A stretch of DNA of 64,000 nt, from NCBI GenBank assembly GCA_938036785.1, contig CALHWE010000012.1, positions 62,001 to 126,000 of the forward strand, in the 5' to 3' direction. This document shows, piece after piece, positions 24,140-33,585 of this stretch. A program made the position numbers and the translations under genes. This stretch comes from an uncultured Candidatus Saccharibacteria bacterium (GTDB lineage Bacteria > Patescibacteriota > Saccharimonadia > Saccharimonadales > Saccharimonadaceae). The notes below the pieces were generated by a model that worked only from the letters and a program-made list of their open reading frames with translations, searched no databases and was not told the origin of the DNA. How positions within the stretch are numbered: the stretch's first letter is position 1; each line of letters starts with the position of its first letter.

Positions 24140-24503
24140 GCGTATCTCAAGATAATAGGCCGAGCAGTACGAGCTGCTCGGTTTTTTATTAGGACCGGCA
24201 GGGGTAGGGGTTGATTTGCACATGGCGCATGTCTCCGGCTCTTGTGGTTTATTTATGGTGTGCGTTTGCCTTTTTCCTATTGCATTTGCTTGATGACACG
24301 AGAAAGCTCATGGTGAGTAACTGACCTCTGATCTTGGCATGAGAAAGGCGCAAATATACGTAGAAAACTCGGCCTAATAGTGCTCAATCTGCGGGCAATA
24401 TGCAAGAACCATCCTCAAACATAAGCAGTTCACCATCATTGCATTATCGTCGATGTTATGCTATGATAAGTAATCAACCATTAACAGCCCAAGGAGACCG
24501 ACG
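24140..24503. other. Intergenic stretch greA to 24504 gene
   Basis: Beyond the greA terminator there is no supported gene. A TATGAT near 24462-24467 is the probable -10 of the following gene. The rest shows nothing recognisable. Confidence 0.5.
24160..24187 (+). terminator. Terminator after greA
   Basis: CCGAGCAG / CTGCTCGG with a six-base loop and TTTTTT. Confidence 0.9.
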
Positions 24504-25151
24504 ATGGCTCGATACACACCACGACACGCACGTTACTCCCACAAGAAGCATACACATAATTGGCTAAACCATGAGCATAATCAGCCGAAATCTCAGCACG
24601 ATACACCCTTAGCGCTGCGGCGGCTCACTGCACTGACGGCAGCTGCGGCAGCGCTGATTGGTGGTGGGTATCTTGGCTACCAGCACTATCAGCCTGGCGA
24701 AAAAACCTCGGCTACTGCAGCGCAGCCTACCTCTGGTGAGCTAGCGGAGTATGCAGAGAGTCCCTTTGTAACCGACCCGGCTACTGGCGAGACGCATTGC
24801 CGTGACACAACCCGCCAAGAGATATCTGTGACGGCAGAAAAACCACAAACAACCATCACAAACCCTGATGGCAGCACGACGCGGCTTACGATGATCAACT
24901 TCTCAACAGGTGCGCAAGAACGGACACAAGCGACACTGGTGTATCCATCCAGCGCAAAAGGTGAGGCGCACCAGGTGCCAATTGCCATTGCAACTGGCCC
25001 AAGCAAGACTGGCAAGGGTGGCTGGAATATGACGACATCACCCCACATCGGGCGTACGGGTGCAAAGACACAGGCCTCGACGACTGCAGCTGGCCCTGGC
25101 GCACACGCAATTGCCTGCGCACCGCCACCTACTTCTTCGCAATCAAAATAG
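24504..25151 (+). CDS. Membrane-anchored or secreted protein, 215 residues
   Basis: AAGGAGACCGACG precedes the ATG. A 40-residue N-terminal part rich in His, Arg and Gln comes before one hydrophobic segment (LTALTAAAAALIGGGYLGY, residues ~41-59), so this is probably a signal anchor with the rest outside. The exported part is rich in Thr, Ala and Ser, with two Cys (residues ~99 and ~205) that could form a disulfide. NPDGSTTRLTMINFSTG has beta character. No family recognised. Confidence 0.65.
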   Translation: MARYTPRHARYSHKKHTHNWLNHEHNQPKSQHDTPLALRRLTALTAAAAALIGGGYLGYQHYQPGEKTSATAAQPTSGELAEYAESPFVTDPATGETHCRDTTRQEISVTAEKPQTTITNPDGSTTRLTMINFSTGAQERTQATLVYPSSAKGEAHQVPIAIATGPSKTGKGGWNMTTSPHIGRTGAKTQASTTAAGPGAHAIACAPPPTSSQSK

Positions 25152-25246
25152 GGGAGAGATTGGCTGCTGTGCGTCGCACTGCGCTGAGAACTTGGTGGAG
25201 CAGAGCGGAAGCTGTCGTCCTAGTCGACAACCATCCCATTCTCCGC

Positions 25247-25252
25247 TATAAT
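25247..25252 (+). promoter_or_regulatory. -10 box of lysS, near-leaderless
   Basis: TATAAT ends eleven bases before the lysS ATG; the leader would be about four bases and carries no ribosome site. Confidence 0.6.
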
Positions 25253-25263
25253 AGCAAGCAATT

Positions 25264-26769
25264 ATGGCGACATTACAAGATTACCGAAACGAACGATTAC
25301 GAAAATTAGCAGCGCTGCGCGAGCTCGGCCTCGACCCCTACCCGGCACACACCGAGCGCACACACGACTGTGCGACAGTGGTGGCGCAGTACGATGAATT
25401 GGCTGGTCAGGAGGTGACGGTGGCTGGGCGCGTGGTGTCCATTCGCAGTTTTGGCAAATTGGCCTTCATCAAGCTGCAAGACGCGAGTGGCGAAGTGCAG
25501 CTCTACCTGCAGCGCGATACGATGGCTGAGCTCGATGCTCCGCGTGGTATCCTGGGTATGAAGCAGCTTAAGCTGCTCGACACAGGCGACTTTGTGGAGG
25601 CGACGGGCACGGTGCTAAAAACAAAGACGGGTGAGATTTCGGTGGGCGTGCGCGAGCTGCGGCTGCTGGCCAAAGCCCTGCGGCCATTGCCCGAAAAGCT
25701 GGAGAATAAAGAAGAGCGCTTCCGCCGCCGCTATGTGGATATGAATGTTAACCCGGCGGTGCGCCAGCGCTTTTACCGCCGCAGCACGTTCTGGCAGGCG
25801 ACGCGCGATTACCTCAACCAACATGGCTTTACTGAGGTCAATGTGCCGGTGCTCGAGCACACCACCGGTGGGGCGGATGCCAACCCGTTTGTGACCCACA
25901 TGGATGCGCTGGATGGCCAGCAGTTCTACCTGCGGATTAGCCACGAGCTGCCGCTTAAGCGCCTGCTGGGGGCCGGGTTCGAGAAGGTGTATGATATTGG
26001 CCCGCGCTTTCGCAACGAGAATTATTCGGATGAGCACCTGCCCGAGCACATCGCCATGGAGTGGTACGCCGCCTATTGGGACTGGCAGCAGGGCATGCGC
26101 TTTATGGAAGACATGTATAAGTATGTGCTGGAGCGAACCTTTGGCACGCTGCAGTTTACCCTGGGCGAGTTTGAGGTCGATATGAGCGGCCAGTGGCAGG
26201 TGTGGGACTATGCTGAGGTGATCAACAAGCACTACGGGATTGATGTGTATAATACCACGATCGACGAGGTAGCTGCCACGTTGAAAGAACATGGCCTAGA
26301 GGTAGAAAAGACTGATTCCATCCCGCGCGGCATCGATAAACTGTGGAAGAATATTCGCAAGACGGTGGCTGGGCCGGTCTGGCTGGTCAATACGCCCAAG
26401 TTTATCAGCCCGCTGTCTAAAACCAACCCGGATAACCCACAGACGGTGGAGCGTTTCCAGCCGGTGATTGCTGGCAGCGAGCTTGGCAATGGCTTTAGTG
26501 AGTTGAATGACCCGATCGACCAGCTGAATCGTTTTGTGGAGCAGCAACAAATGCGCGATGCCGGCGATGAGGAGGCCATGATGCTAGATATCGACTACGT
26601 AGAGATGCTGGAATACGGCATGCCGCCGGCCTGTGGCTGGGGCTTTAGCGAGCGCGTCTTCTGGATTTTTGAAGGCGTCACGGCGCGCGAAGGTGTGCCG
26701 TTCCCGCAGCTCAAAAGCGACATCGACGAAACGACGCGGGCGGTATACCCAGGGGTAAATCTGGATTAA
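25264..26769 (+). CDS. lysS: Lysyl-tRNA synthetase, class II
   Basis: 501 residues. The N-terminal OB-fold for the anticodon contains VTVAGRVVSIRSFGKLAFIKLQD. The catalytic domain has motif 1 near FWQATRDYLNQHGFTEVNVPVLE, TTGGADANPFVTH, motif 2 in YDIGPRFRNENYSDEHLPEH, and motif 3 near the end. Motif 3 is unusual: GWGFSERVFWIFEG, where most LysRS have GLGIGIDRLVM; the ATP-binding Arg is kept. The protein ends soon after. The divergent motif 3 slightly lowers certainty of amino-acid specificity. Confidence 0.88.
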   Translation: MATLQDYRNERLRKLAALRELGLDPYPAHTERTHDCATVVAQYDELAGQEVTVAGRVVSIRSFGKLAFIKLQDASGEVQLYLQRDTMAELDAPRGILGMKQLKLLDTGDFVEATGTVLKTKTGEISVGVRELRLLAKALRPLPEKLENKEERFRRRYVDMNVNPAVRQRFYRRSTFWQATRDYLNQHGFTEVNVPVLEHTTGGADANPFVTHMDALDGQQFYLRISHELPLKRLLGAGFEKVYDIGPRFRNENYSDEHLPEHIAMEWYAAYWDWQQGMRFMEDMYKYVLERTFGTLQFTLGEFEVDMSGQWQVWDYAEVINKHYGIDVYNTTIDEVAATLKEHGLEVEKTDSIPRGIDKLWKNIRKTVAGPVWLVNTPKFISPLSKTNPDNPQTVERFQPVIAGSELGNGFSELNDPIDQLNRFVEQQQMRDAGDEEAMMLDIDYVEMLEYGMPPACGWGFSERVFWIFEGVTAREGVPFPQLKSDIDETTRAVYPGVNLD

Positions 26770-26881
26770 TTTGGCTTCCCTCGCCTATGCTCTATACATG
26801 AAGAGTAAGAAGAAGGTCTGGCCGAGAATAAAGCAATCACCGGGAGGATTGCTGTTGGTTTGATATTTAGGTAATACACCC

Positions 26882-26910
26882 TTGACATATGAGACGATAC
26901 CCTACATAAT
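26882..26910 (+). promoter_or_regulatory. Consensus promoter of the caspase-like gene
   Basis: TTGACA (26882-26887), exactly 17 bases, CATAAT (26905-26910). It decides that the coding start is the later ATG at 26936, preceded by AAGAGGAAAG. Confidence 0.8.
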
Positions 26911-26935
26911 AATGACACCAAAAAGAGGAAAGACA

Positions 26936-28621
26936 ATGCCACAATACGAGAATGACCCGCGCGCACGCGATGCTGCCATGCATGATGCGAAACGCTTTGA
27001 GCAAACAACAGAACCAAGTGATTTGATGCAAGCAGTGCACCAGCTAGCTCGGGTTAACAGAATGAAGGACCATGCTGGCGGTAACGTGAGTGCCGCATGG
27101 CGCTACTGGATTAAGGAAGAAACAGCGCGGCAGTCGTTGGCAGCGGAGTTTGCGAAGCAGCACGAGCTGGATAATCCTGATGAGATAGAATCAGCACTGA
27201 AAATATTCTTCATTGCAGAGACCTATCGTCATAAAAAAACGGACGAAGAAGAGCTGACCGATCAGGCATATAGTGCTGCAGCAACCAAGACGCTTCGGTT
27301 TGCCTGTCGCTATTTGCCGCGCGAAACGATTGCGCATCTGTGGAAAGATAGTCAGCATGATGACGAGCGCGCCATGCATACCTTATGGCAGGCGGCTCGT
27401 ATCGAAAAGTCGGATGATCATGAACATGCAGTTGACTTGCTCAATCTCTATACTATCATGGCGGGACACTCATCAGTCGTCAAGACACTCCATTCGCCGG
27501 CTGCAGAAGAAATCATACCCAAGGACAGGCTGCATGGCATGCGGGTATGCCGGCTGAGTGAGCTAACGGAACGGCTATATCCGACAGAACGCTACAGCCA
27601 GGATGAGCTTTACGAGAGCCAGACACTTTTTGCGGTGGACATACTAGAGCAGGCATGGCGCGGCTATAATGAAAACTCAAAGCTGCCGCTGCGGATGGCG
27701 ACAGGGCTCCATAATCGCTTCCACTCGGTGAGTGAGAAGTTCAAGCTCGAGGGCTACTACAAGAATCACAAACGAGACCTCATCAAGACAGTGCAGCTTA
27801 TAGAGCGCTGTGGTATTCGTGCGCTGCTGGATGTGTATGAGCACACTGGTATCAGTATGCTTGGTGACCTTGATTCAAAGCAAATAGACTTGATGAAGCA
27901 TGTGATTGATAAAGACCCCCAGACACTTGAGACACTACAAAATAAGCCAGTGACTGTTGTGCTGGGCAATACACCGCTGGATGATCATAATGGTGCATTC
28001 TTCAATATCAATCAGCGGCATAGTGATCGTGATACATCCGCAACACTACACTTTGAGGTTGGCTTTGTGGAGTATGATATACCATACTACGTTGCATTTT
28101 TGCAAGAGCGTGGCATCCAGCCCTCGACTGTTATTCTGGCAGGGCATGGCTCGCCAGGTGTAATAACGATGGGAATGGACCCAGAACAGGGGAATAGCAG
28201 TGCACTTGTGGGGGCTGACTGGTCGCTTGATGAGGCAATGGATATGCCGGGCATATCGACGATTGATATTACCTCTGATCCAACATTTGCGCAACTCTTT
28301 GCCCTGATGAAGCCGGATAGCCAGGGGCTGTGCCGCGTAGTGCTTCACTCATGCTATCAAGGGTCTGGCAGTGACTATTATGAGCCAGTTGCGGCTTCGA
28401 TAGCGCACACCATGGCAGTGGCCCGAAGCGACACGGCTGGCGTGGTATATGCTTCACCAGCGCCAGTAAGGGAAAAAGATATTATTATAGAGGATGATAA
28501 AGCCTGGCTTGGTGCTAGGACAAAGCAATTTTCTACGGTGTACCACGAATTTTCTGGTGAGTACGAGGTAGTAGAGCGGCCAGTTGACCCACCAGCGGAA
28601 GCAATGAAGATAGCGGCGTAG
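26936..28621 (+). CDS. Caspase-like (clan CD) cysteine peptidase candidate
   Basis: 561 residues, start set by promoter and ribosome site. Residues ~1-350 are a charged, helical region without known motif. The C-terminal part has the clan CD layout. A hydrophobic strand and His-Gly, TVILAGHGSPG (H404), is followed about 69 residues later by a second strand ending in Cys, CRVVLHSCYQGSG (C473). Between them lie DWSLDEAMDMPGI and a helix. No signal peptide or membrane segment is seen, so it probably acts in the cytosol. Known relatives include caspases, metacaspases and CHAT proteases; which, if any, it belongs to is not clear. A single-gene unit between lysS and a terminator. Confidence 0.6.
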   Translation: MPQYENDPRARDAAMHDAKRFEQTTEPSDLMQAVHQLARVNRMKDHAGGNVSAAWRYWIKEETARQSLAAEFAKQHELDNPDEIESALKIFFIAETYRHKKTDEEELTDQAYSAAATKTLRFACRYLPRETIAHLWKDSQHDDERAMHTLWQAARIEKSDDHEHAVDLLNLYTIMAGHSSVVKTLHSPAAEEIIPKDRLHGMRVCRLSELTERLYPTERYSQDELYESQTLFAVDILEQAWRGYNENSKLPLRMATGLHNRFHSVSEKFKLEGYYKNHKRDLIKTVQLIERCGIRALLDVYEHTGISMLGDLDSKQIDLMKHVIDKDPQTLETLQNKPVTVVLGNTPLDDHNGAFFNINQRHSDRDTSATLHFEVGFVEYDIPYYVAFLQERGIQPSTVILAGHGSPGVITMGMDPEQGNSSALVGADWSLDEAMDMPGISTIDITSDPTFAQLFALMKPDSQGLCRVVLHSCYQGSGSDYYEPVAASIAHTMAVARSDTAGVVYASPAPVREKDIIIEDDKAWLGARTKQFSTVYHEFSGEYEVVERPVDPPAEAMKIAA

Positions 28622-28720
28622 AGCCGCACCCTTCCCAGCAAGAGTACAAGCTCATCTGCAGAATCCTAGAGAGGTGAAGGCCGCAGCACGGTACAAATAG
28701 CAGAAGCCTTTTACACAAAC

Positions 28721-28752
28721 AAAACCACCAGCTACTTGCTGGTGGTGTTTTG
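28721..28752. terminator. Bidirectional terminator
   Basis: AAAACCACCAGC / GCTGGTGGTGTTTT with a short loop, between the converging 26936 and 28771 genes. Confidence 0.8.
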
Positions 28753-28770
28753 TACTCCCACTGCTACGAG

Positions 28771-31143
28771 CTAACCCGATACACTTGGTGGTCGTGGTGG
28801 GCTGCTTGGCGCGGGTCGCGGTGATGTGGGGTGCGAGGTGCCGCTCTGGACGGCGATGGACGTGCCGCGGCTAGGTGCTGTGCCAGGGCGGCGTGGCGGT
28901 GAAGTGGTGGTGCGTGGTGGAGCGCTCATTGCGAGGCCGCCCAGGCCGCTGGGTGATGAGCCGCTTGGAGGTGGTAGACTACTGCTTGGCGGAGGCGTAC
29001 CGCTACCACCACTCGGGCTTGGTGGCTCACCAGGAGGGGTGTTGCTATCTTTGCTACCTAGCTGCGTGGCGGCAGTATTCTTGGCGCGATAACGCCGGAT
29101 AAGGTAGAGAATAAGCGCGGCAATGCCAACCAAGAGAGCGAGCAGTGAGATAAGGATGAAGACCCACAGTGGCTTGTCTTCGCCAGCGAGGAACTTGTCT
29201 AGGGTGACCTTGCCGATGTGGCGCACCATTGGCGGCTGCTTCTTCTCGTCGGGCTTTTTGTCGGTGCGGCATTCTGACCAAATGGCATCAGGGTAGGCAG
29301 TAGCCAGTAAGTACCACGCAGTAGAGGCTACGGAGTAAGCGTTCGTCATTTGGTTTGCTTCGTCAACATTAGTAACGTAGGGCCAGGCACCATTAGCTCC
29401 CTGAGATGGGTACGTTCGCTGGGCGCTGGCAGCAACTTCGTCTTTGTTGCCTGCGACGTTATAGGCCTGGGTGACGCCGAACGTCCCTTCAAACCAGACG
29501 GTGGGGGTGTACGTGCCAGTCAGGTATGGAGTGTAGCCCTGAGACCCTGCGCGGCTCATGGCAAAGTTGCGCGTGTAGGCTAGCGAGACTTTGGCTTTGT
29601 CGTACTCACCAATTGCGTTGAGGAAGATAGAGCCCCAGCTGGAGGTGTCCAGCGCTTTGGCATGGTCGTCAAGCCCTTGGTCGAAGCGGTTTTCGGCTTT
29701 GTTCCACAGTTTCTCCATAATGACTTTGGCCAGGCTGTCGGCCTCTTGGCGGTAGCTGGCGTCGCCGTAGACTTGAGAGGCTCGCTCGTACACATGCCAG
29801 AGGTCGGTATTGTGCTCAGTGGAGTGCCAGGCGATTTCGAATTGTTTGTTGTTGTCATCGTCATTGATATTTGTGCCACCGCGGTAGAGGCCAGCACCGG
29901 GGCCGGATGTGCTTTTCTTAGTCTTGACCCAGGCCAGGGCAGAGCGCACCATACTGCTGACGCCATTGATATCACCAAACTTCTCTTGGTAACGGATGAG
30001 CGCATAGAGGACGAAGGCGACACCGCCAGTATAATAGCGCGCCTGCTGGTTGCTGGGGTCGAGCTGGTGGGCGCTGGAGGGAAAGGCCCCGCGTGACCGG
30101 CCGGACTTGATCTGGATGGTCCGAAATCCATTGACGAGCTGGTCTGCCATTGCTTTGTCGCCCGCACCAACCGCTACGAGCAGCGCCAGCGACTGATCGT
30201 ACATAAATGAATAGTGCACGCGATGAGTGCCGTAACCATCTTGGCCAGGTGAGAACTCGTACGAGCGGATCAGCCCCGCCAACTGTGGCTGGAAGTACTC
30301 AGCGAGGATCTTGTTGCTGCGCGTATCCACCAGACGCAGCATTTTGTGGCCCTTCTCAGTGCCAGGGAAGCTAAAGGTATTGTTCGTGTTGGCAGCTTGC
30401 TTGGCAACGAGGTAAGTTTGGTCGGTAATAACGTAGGATTGGATCTCGACATTTTGGTACTCCGTGACACGTGGCCAGCTCTCGCCGAGGGGTTGGCCAC
30501 TGCTGGCATCGTAGAGACGGAAGCGCCACTCACCACCAATGCTGCCATCGACTGGTGAGAGGTCGAGCGTCCAGCTGCCATCGCCCTGCACTTGGGCAGG
30601 AGTGACCTTGCCTTGCTCGTACTCGGCATCTGTAGCGCGGAAGGCCTTGACAGCGCGGCTCCCACCAGTGGGTGCTTTGCCTGAGACCTTACCACGGTAG
30701 GTGCCTGGCACAGATGATGGTGAGGTGACAGAGAGGGGTGTGGGATTACCAGTGGCATAGCTACCACTGTTCTTGAGCTGGAATGAGCCCTTTATCTCGC
30801 CAGTGTAGTCTGTGCCGTATTGCTTGGCGGCGGTGATGGTGCTGCCATCGCCAGCGTTGCGGATGGGCTGCATGAGGCCGCGGAGGTTGGCCAGGGCCTT
30901 AGCGGCGCGGGCTTTGTCGGTCGGGGAGCTCAGCGCTGTAGTCTTGAAGCGCATCGTGTTGGGGTCGCAGATGTCGGGCTTATCGTCTTTTTTGGTGGAT
31001 GAGTTGGAGCCAGAATTCGTGGCGGGCTCGGCCATTGCCACCTGGTGCAGCTGCACAAAGCTAACTGCCAGTACCACCACTGCTGTCACGCTTGCAAACC
31101 GAAAATCCGTCCAATATCGTCTCACTCCTGCTATACTCCTCAC
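28771..31143 (-). CDS. Membrane-anchored six-hairpin glycosidase-like protein
   Basis: Up to 790 residues. An N-terminal hydrophobic segment (FASVTAVVVLAVSFVQLHQVAMA) is a signal peptide. A beta-rich part (~120-250) carries YRGKVSGKAP and WRFRLYDASSGQPLGESWP. Residues ~300-640 look like an alpha/alpha toroid, with YSFMYDQSLALLVAVGAGD, FEIAWHSTEHNTDLWHVYERA and TPTVWFEGTFGVTQAY, the pattern of six-hairpin glycosidases. A C-terminal helix (WVFILISLLALLVGIAALILYLI) anchors it, followed by a Pro/Ser/Gly-rich tail. Start is GTG 31143 or GTG 31125, the latter with GAGGAG ten bases upstream. Probably a wall or glycan-active surface enzyme; substrate unknown. Confidence 0.75.
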   Translation of the reverse strand: MRSIAGVRRYWTDFRFASVTAVVVLAVSFVQLHQVAMAEPATNSGSNSSTKKDDKPDICDPNTMRFKTTALSSPTDKARAAKALANLRGLMQPIRNAGDGSTITAAKQYGTDYTGEIKGSFQLKNSGSYATGNPTPLSVTSPSSVPGTYRGKVSGKAPTGGSRAVKAFRATDAEYEQGKVTPAQVQGDGSWTLDLSPVDGSIGGEWRFRLYDASSGQPLGESWPRVTEYQNVEIQSYVITDQTYLVAKQAANTNNTFSFPGTEKGHKMLRLVDTRSNKILAEYFQPQLAGLIRSYEFSPGQDGYGTHRVHYSFMYDQSLALLVAVGAGDKAMADQLVNGFRTIQIKSGRSRGAFPSSAHQLDPSNQQARYYTGGVAFVLYALIRYQEKFGDINGVSSMVRSALAWVKTKKSTSGPGAGLYRGGTNINDDDNNKQFEIAWHSTEHNTDLWHVYERASQVYGDASYRQEADSLAKVIMEKLWNKAENRFDQGLDDHAKALDTSSWGSIFLNAIGEYDKAKVSLAYTRNFAMSRAGSQGYTPYLTGTYTPTVWFEGTFGVTQAYNVAGNKDEVAASAQRTYPSQGANGAWPYVTNVDEANQMTNAYSVASTAWYLLATAYPDAIWSECRTDKKPDEKKQPPMVRHIGKVTLDKFLAGEDKPLWVFILISLLALLVGIAALILYLIRRYRAKNTAATQLGSKDSNTPPGEPPSPSGGSGTPPPSSSLPPPSGSSPSGLGGLAMSAPPRTTTSPPRRPGTAPSRGTSIAVQSGTSHPTSPRPAPSSPPRPPSVSG

Positions 31144-31394
31144 CTCGCCAATTAGCCGTTGGGTATTGCCTGTGAGTATAGCATAACCATTTGCAATATC
31201 ACAGCATAAGCGGTATAGCTTGAATAGAGATTAACAGAGGTAAGAGGAAGTGATGAGCGGGGATATTTGATGGTGGATGAGAGCGATTTGGTGAGTAGTC
31301 TGAGCTGTGCTCAATCAAGAGAGTATAGCAGGCTGCGGTAAGTTGCAGGGTCTAGGCGCTACATAGACCAGTGATCCTTGAGCGATGCTCGCGT

Positions 31395-31423
31395 TTGACA
31401 TTCCTCGCCGCATGGCGCACAAT
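31395..31423 (+). promoter_or_regulatory. Promoter of the DUF2207 gene, leaderless
   Basis: TTGACA (31395-31400), 17 bases, CACAAT (31418-31423), which ends six bases before the ATG at 31430. It rules out the earlier in-frame ATGs. Confidence 0.7.
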
Positions 31424-31429
31424 CAATGC

Positions 31430-33283
31430 ATGAGAATGACACGCGTGATATCTGCGATTGGTGTCTGCTTGGTGCTGCTGGGCATCGCGCTCGGGGCAGT
31501 GCCAATGCAGGCCGACACATCGGTACGAGCCTATTCATCATCGAGCAGCAGTAGTAGTAAAGATAATTTTACCATTACCAAATATGCGGTCGATATGGAG
31601 CTCGGGCGCGACAGCGAGAAGCGCTCCACCCTCAAGACGAAGCTTACCATCACAGCAAACTTCCCGCCAGAGCAGAACCATGGCCTTGCGCCAGAGTTCG
31701 TTACGCAGTACAAGGGTCACCACACGAGCTTTGCGCTTGGCTCGGTGCAGGATGAGCATGGTAATGATTATGAGTATAGTTGGTCGGGCAACACCCTGCG
31801 CATTGGCAACAAAGACACCTACGTCTCGGGTAGCAAGACGTACGTCATTACCTACACTCAGCGCGATGTGACGTGGAACTATGGCGACACACAGAAGAAT
31901 GAGTTCTACTGGGATGTGATTGGCACATCGTGGCGCGTGCCCATTAGCAATGCCACCGCCACGCTCAAGCTAAGCCCCGAGCTTGCCGCCATCAGCCGGA
32001 CGACGCCACAGTGCTACACCGGCAAGCAGGGGAGTCGCACCACCTGCACCGTCACGTCACCGAGTGTCGACACCATAACTGCCTCGGTGGGCTACCTTGC
32101 GCCATATGCTGGCATGACACTGGCAGTGGGCTTCCCGCAAGGCACCTTTGCGGAATATAAAAAGACGCCTGGGGAGGTGTTTCAAGAGCGGCTGGAGGCA
32201 CTTCTCCCACTCATATTCTTTGTGAGTATGCTGGTGCTGGGGCTTGCCTCGAGCCTGGTGTATTGGCTCTATCAGCGGGCGATTGGCCGGAGCAAGGAGC
32301 TAGGGATAATTGTGCCAGAATACCTGCCACCCCCGAGCACAAGTGTGACGACAGCGGCAGAGATTGTGCGGCCATTCCGGATGGTGAAGGGCTCGGCCAT
32401 GGCAGCGCAGATGATCGACTGGGCGGTGCGGCACTATATTTGTTTGATCGAGGTCAAGCCCAAGACATTCTTCTCGCGGGCACAGTACAAGCTCGAGGTT
32501 GTCAAAGATGTGAGCAGCCTCCACCCTGAGGAGCAAGAGATCCTGGGCGATATCTTTGGTCACCTGCCTGCGGTGGGAGAGCGCATCAACCTCAAGACGC
32601 TGCGCAACAATACCTCCTACGCCTTCCGCCTGAGTGATAATGCCAAGAAGCTCGATAATCTCATCGACCACACCTACAAGCTGCGCGACACAAGCCGGCG
32701 GGGCACACGGGGCTTCCGCATCCTTGCAGGTGTGCTGGGTACGCTGGTGCTGCTGCTATGTGCAGCCACGATGTTTGTGCCGTTCCTCAGCGGACTGCAA
32801 TTCCTCTTCTTCCCGGGGGTCTTTATTGTGATTATCATTGGTAAGCTGGGCTTTGCTAAGCCACTGTCGGACAAAGGGCTGGCGTTGCGCCGCTACCTGC
32901 TAGGGCTCAAGATGTATATCCGCTACGCTGAGGCTGATCGCCTACGCCTGCTACAGAGCCCTGAGACTGCCGAGAAGGTTGATATTGATGACCACGCCCA
33001 GCTTGTCAAACTCTACGAGCGGGTATTGCCCTATGCCGTGCTCTTTGGCCAAGAGAAGCAGTGGAGCCAGCAGCTGGGGCAGTACTATGAGGAAGTAGGC
33101 ACTCAGCCCGATTGGTATGCTGGCCAAGGTGCCTTCAATGCAGCAATGTTTGTCTCGAGTATGAGTAGCTTGTCCGATTCTACCTCCGTGGGCTCGAGTG
33201 ACTTCTCGTCATCGAGCGGTGGCTCGACTGGTGGTGGCTTCTCTGGCGGCGGCGGCGGCGGAGGCGGCGGCGGAGGGTGGTAA
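31430..33283 (+). CDS. DUF2207 domain membrane protein
   Basis: 617 residues from ATG 31430, which gives a clean signal peptide (TRVISAIGVCLVLLGIALGAVPMQA). The extracellular beta domain has FTITKYAVDMELGRDSEKRSTLKTKL and WDVIGTSWRVPISNATATL, typical of DUF2207. A first membrane helix (LPLIFFVSMLVLGLASSLVYWLY) follows at residues ~250-275. A cytosolic winged-helix-like part leads to two more helices (~430-480) and a tail ending in a run of Gly and a final Trp, the family hallmark. Function is unknown in the family. It is divergent from the glycosidase-like gene. Confidence 0.9.
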   Translation: MRMTRVISAIGVCLVLLGIALGAVPMQADTSVRAYSSSSSSSSKDNFTITKYAVDMELGRDSEKRSTLKTKLTITANFPPEQNHGLAPEFVTQYKGHHTSFALGSVQDEHGNDYEYSWSGNTLRIGNKDTYVSGSKTYVITYTQRDVTWNYGDTQKNEFYWDVIGTSWRVPISNATATLKLSPELAAISRTTPQCYTGKQGSRTTCTVTSPSVDTITASVGYLAPYAGMTLAVGFPQGTFAEYKKTPGEVFQERLEALLPLIFFVSMLVLGLASSLVYWLYQRAIGRSKELGIIVPEYLPPPSTSVTTAAEIVRPFRMVKGSAMAAQMIDWAVRHYICLIEVKPKTFFSRAQYKLEVVKDVSSLHPEEQEILGDIFGHLPAVGERINLKTLRNNTSYAFRLSDNAKKLDNLIDHTYKLRDTSRRGTRGFRILAGVLGTLVLLLCAATMFVPFLSGLQFLFFPGVFIVIIIGKLGFAKPLSDKGLALRRYLLGLKMYIRYAEADRLRLLQSPETAEKVDIDDHAQLVKLYERVLPYAVLFGQEKQWSQQLGQYYEEVGTQPDWYAGQGAFNAAMFVSSMSSLSDSTSVGSSDFSSSSGGSTGGGFSGGGGGGGGGGGW

Positions 33284-33345
33284 AGCCTCCTGCTTTGCTT
33301 GCTTCAGTGCGCATCTATTGTTCAGTCCTTCTTCTGCAAGAACAA

Positions 33346-33378
33346 AGAAGCGGCCATTGTCTCATTATGGTCGCTTCT
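33346..33378 (+). terminator. Hairpin after the DUF2207 gene
   Basis: AGAAGCGGCCAT / ATGGTCGCTTCT, 12 pairs with one G-T, nine-base loop, no T-run. Confidence 0.55.
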
Positions 33379-33529
33379 GAGTGTAAGAACGAAAATAGAT
33401 CGGCCACGAACATAGCCCACCAACCATGCTCAAACTAAACCCGGATGTATCTCAACCCGAGAGTGCGCTACGGGCACTACGATCAGATTGAGAATGAGCC
33501 CTATGATGTTACATTCTGCAATTTCCGGC

Positions 33530-33558
33530 TTGGTGCTTTGTGGCGAACTTGGTATACT
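33530..33558 (+). promoter_or_regulatory. Promoter of uppP
   Basis: TTGGTG (33530-33535), 17 bases, TATACT (33553-33558). The ~20-base leader carries TAAGGAAAAC. Confidence 0.65.
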
Positions 33559-33585
33559 TGGTACAAGACATAAGGAAAACACATC

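Larger units (their letters stand above)
33284..33585. other. Intergenic stretch DUF2207 to uppP
   Basis: Contains a hairpin at 33346 and the uppP promoter at 33530. No gene seen. Confidence 0.5.

Noticed and set aside
26882..26935. Earlier start for the caspase-like gene
   Set aside because: It would begin inside a TTGACA-17-CATAAT promoter; the ATG at 26936 has a ribosome site.
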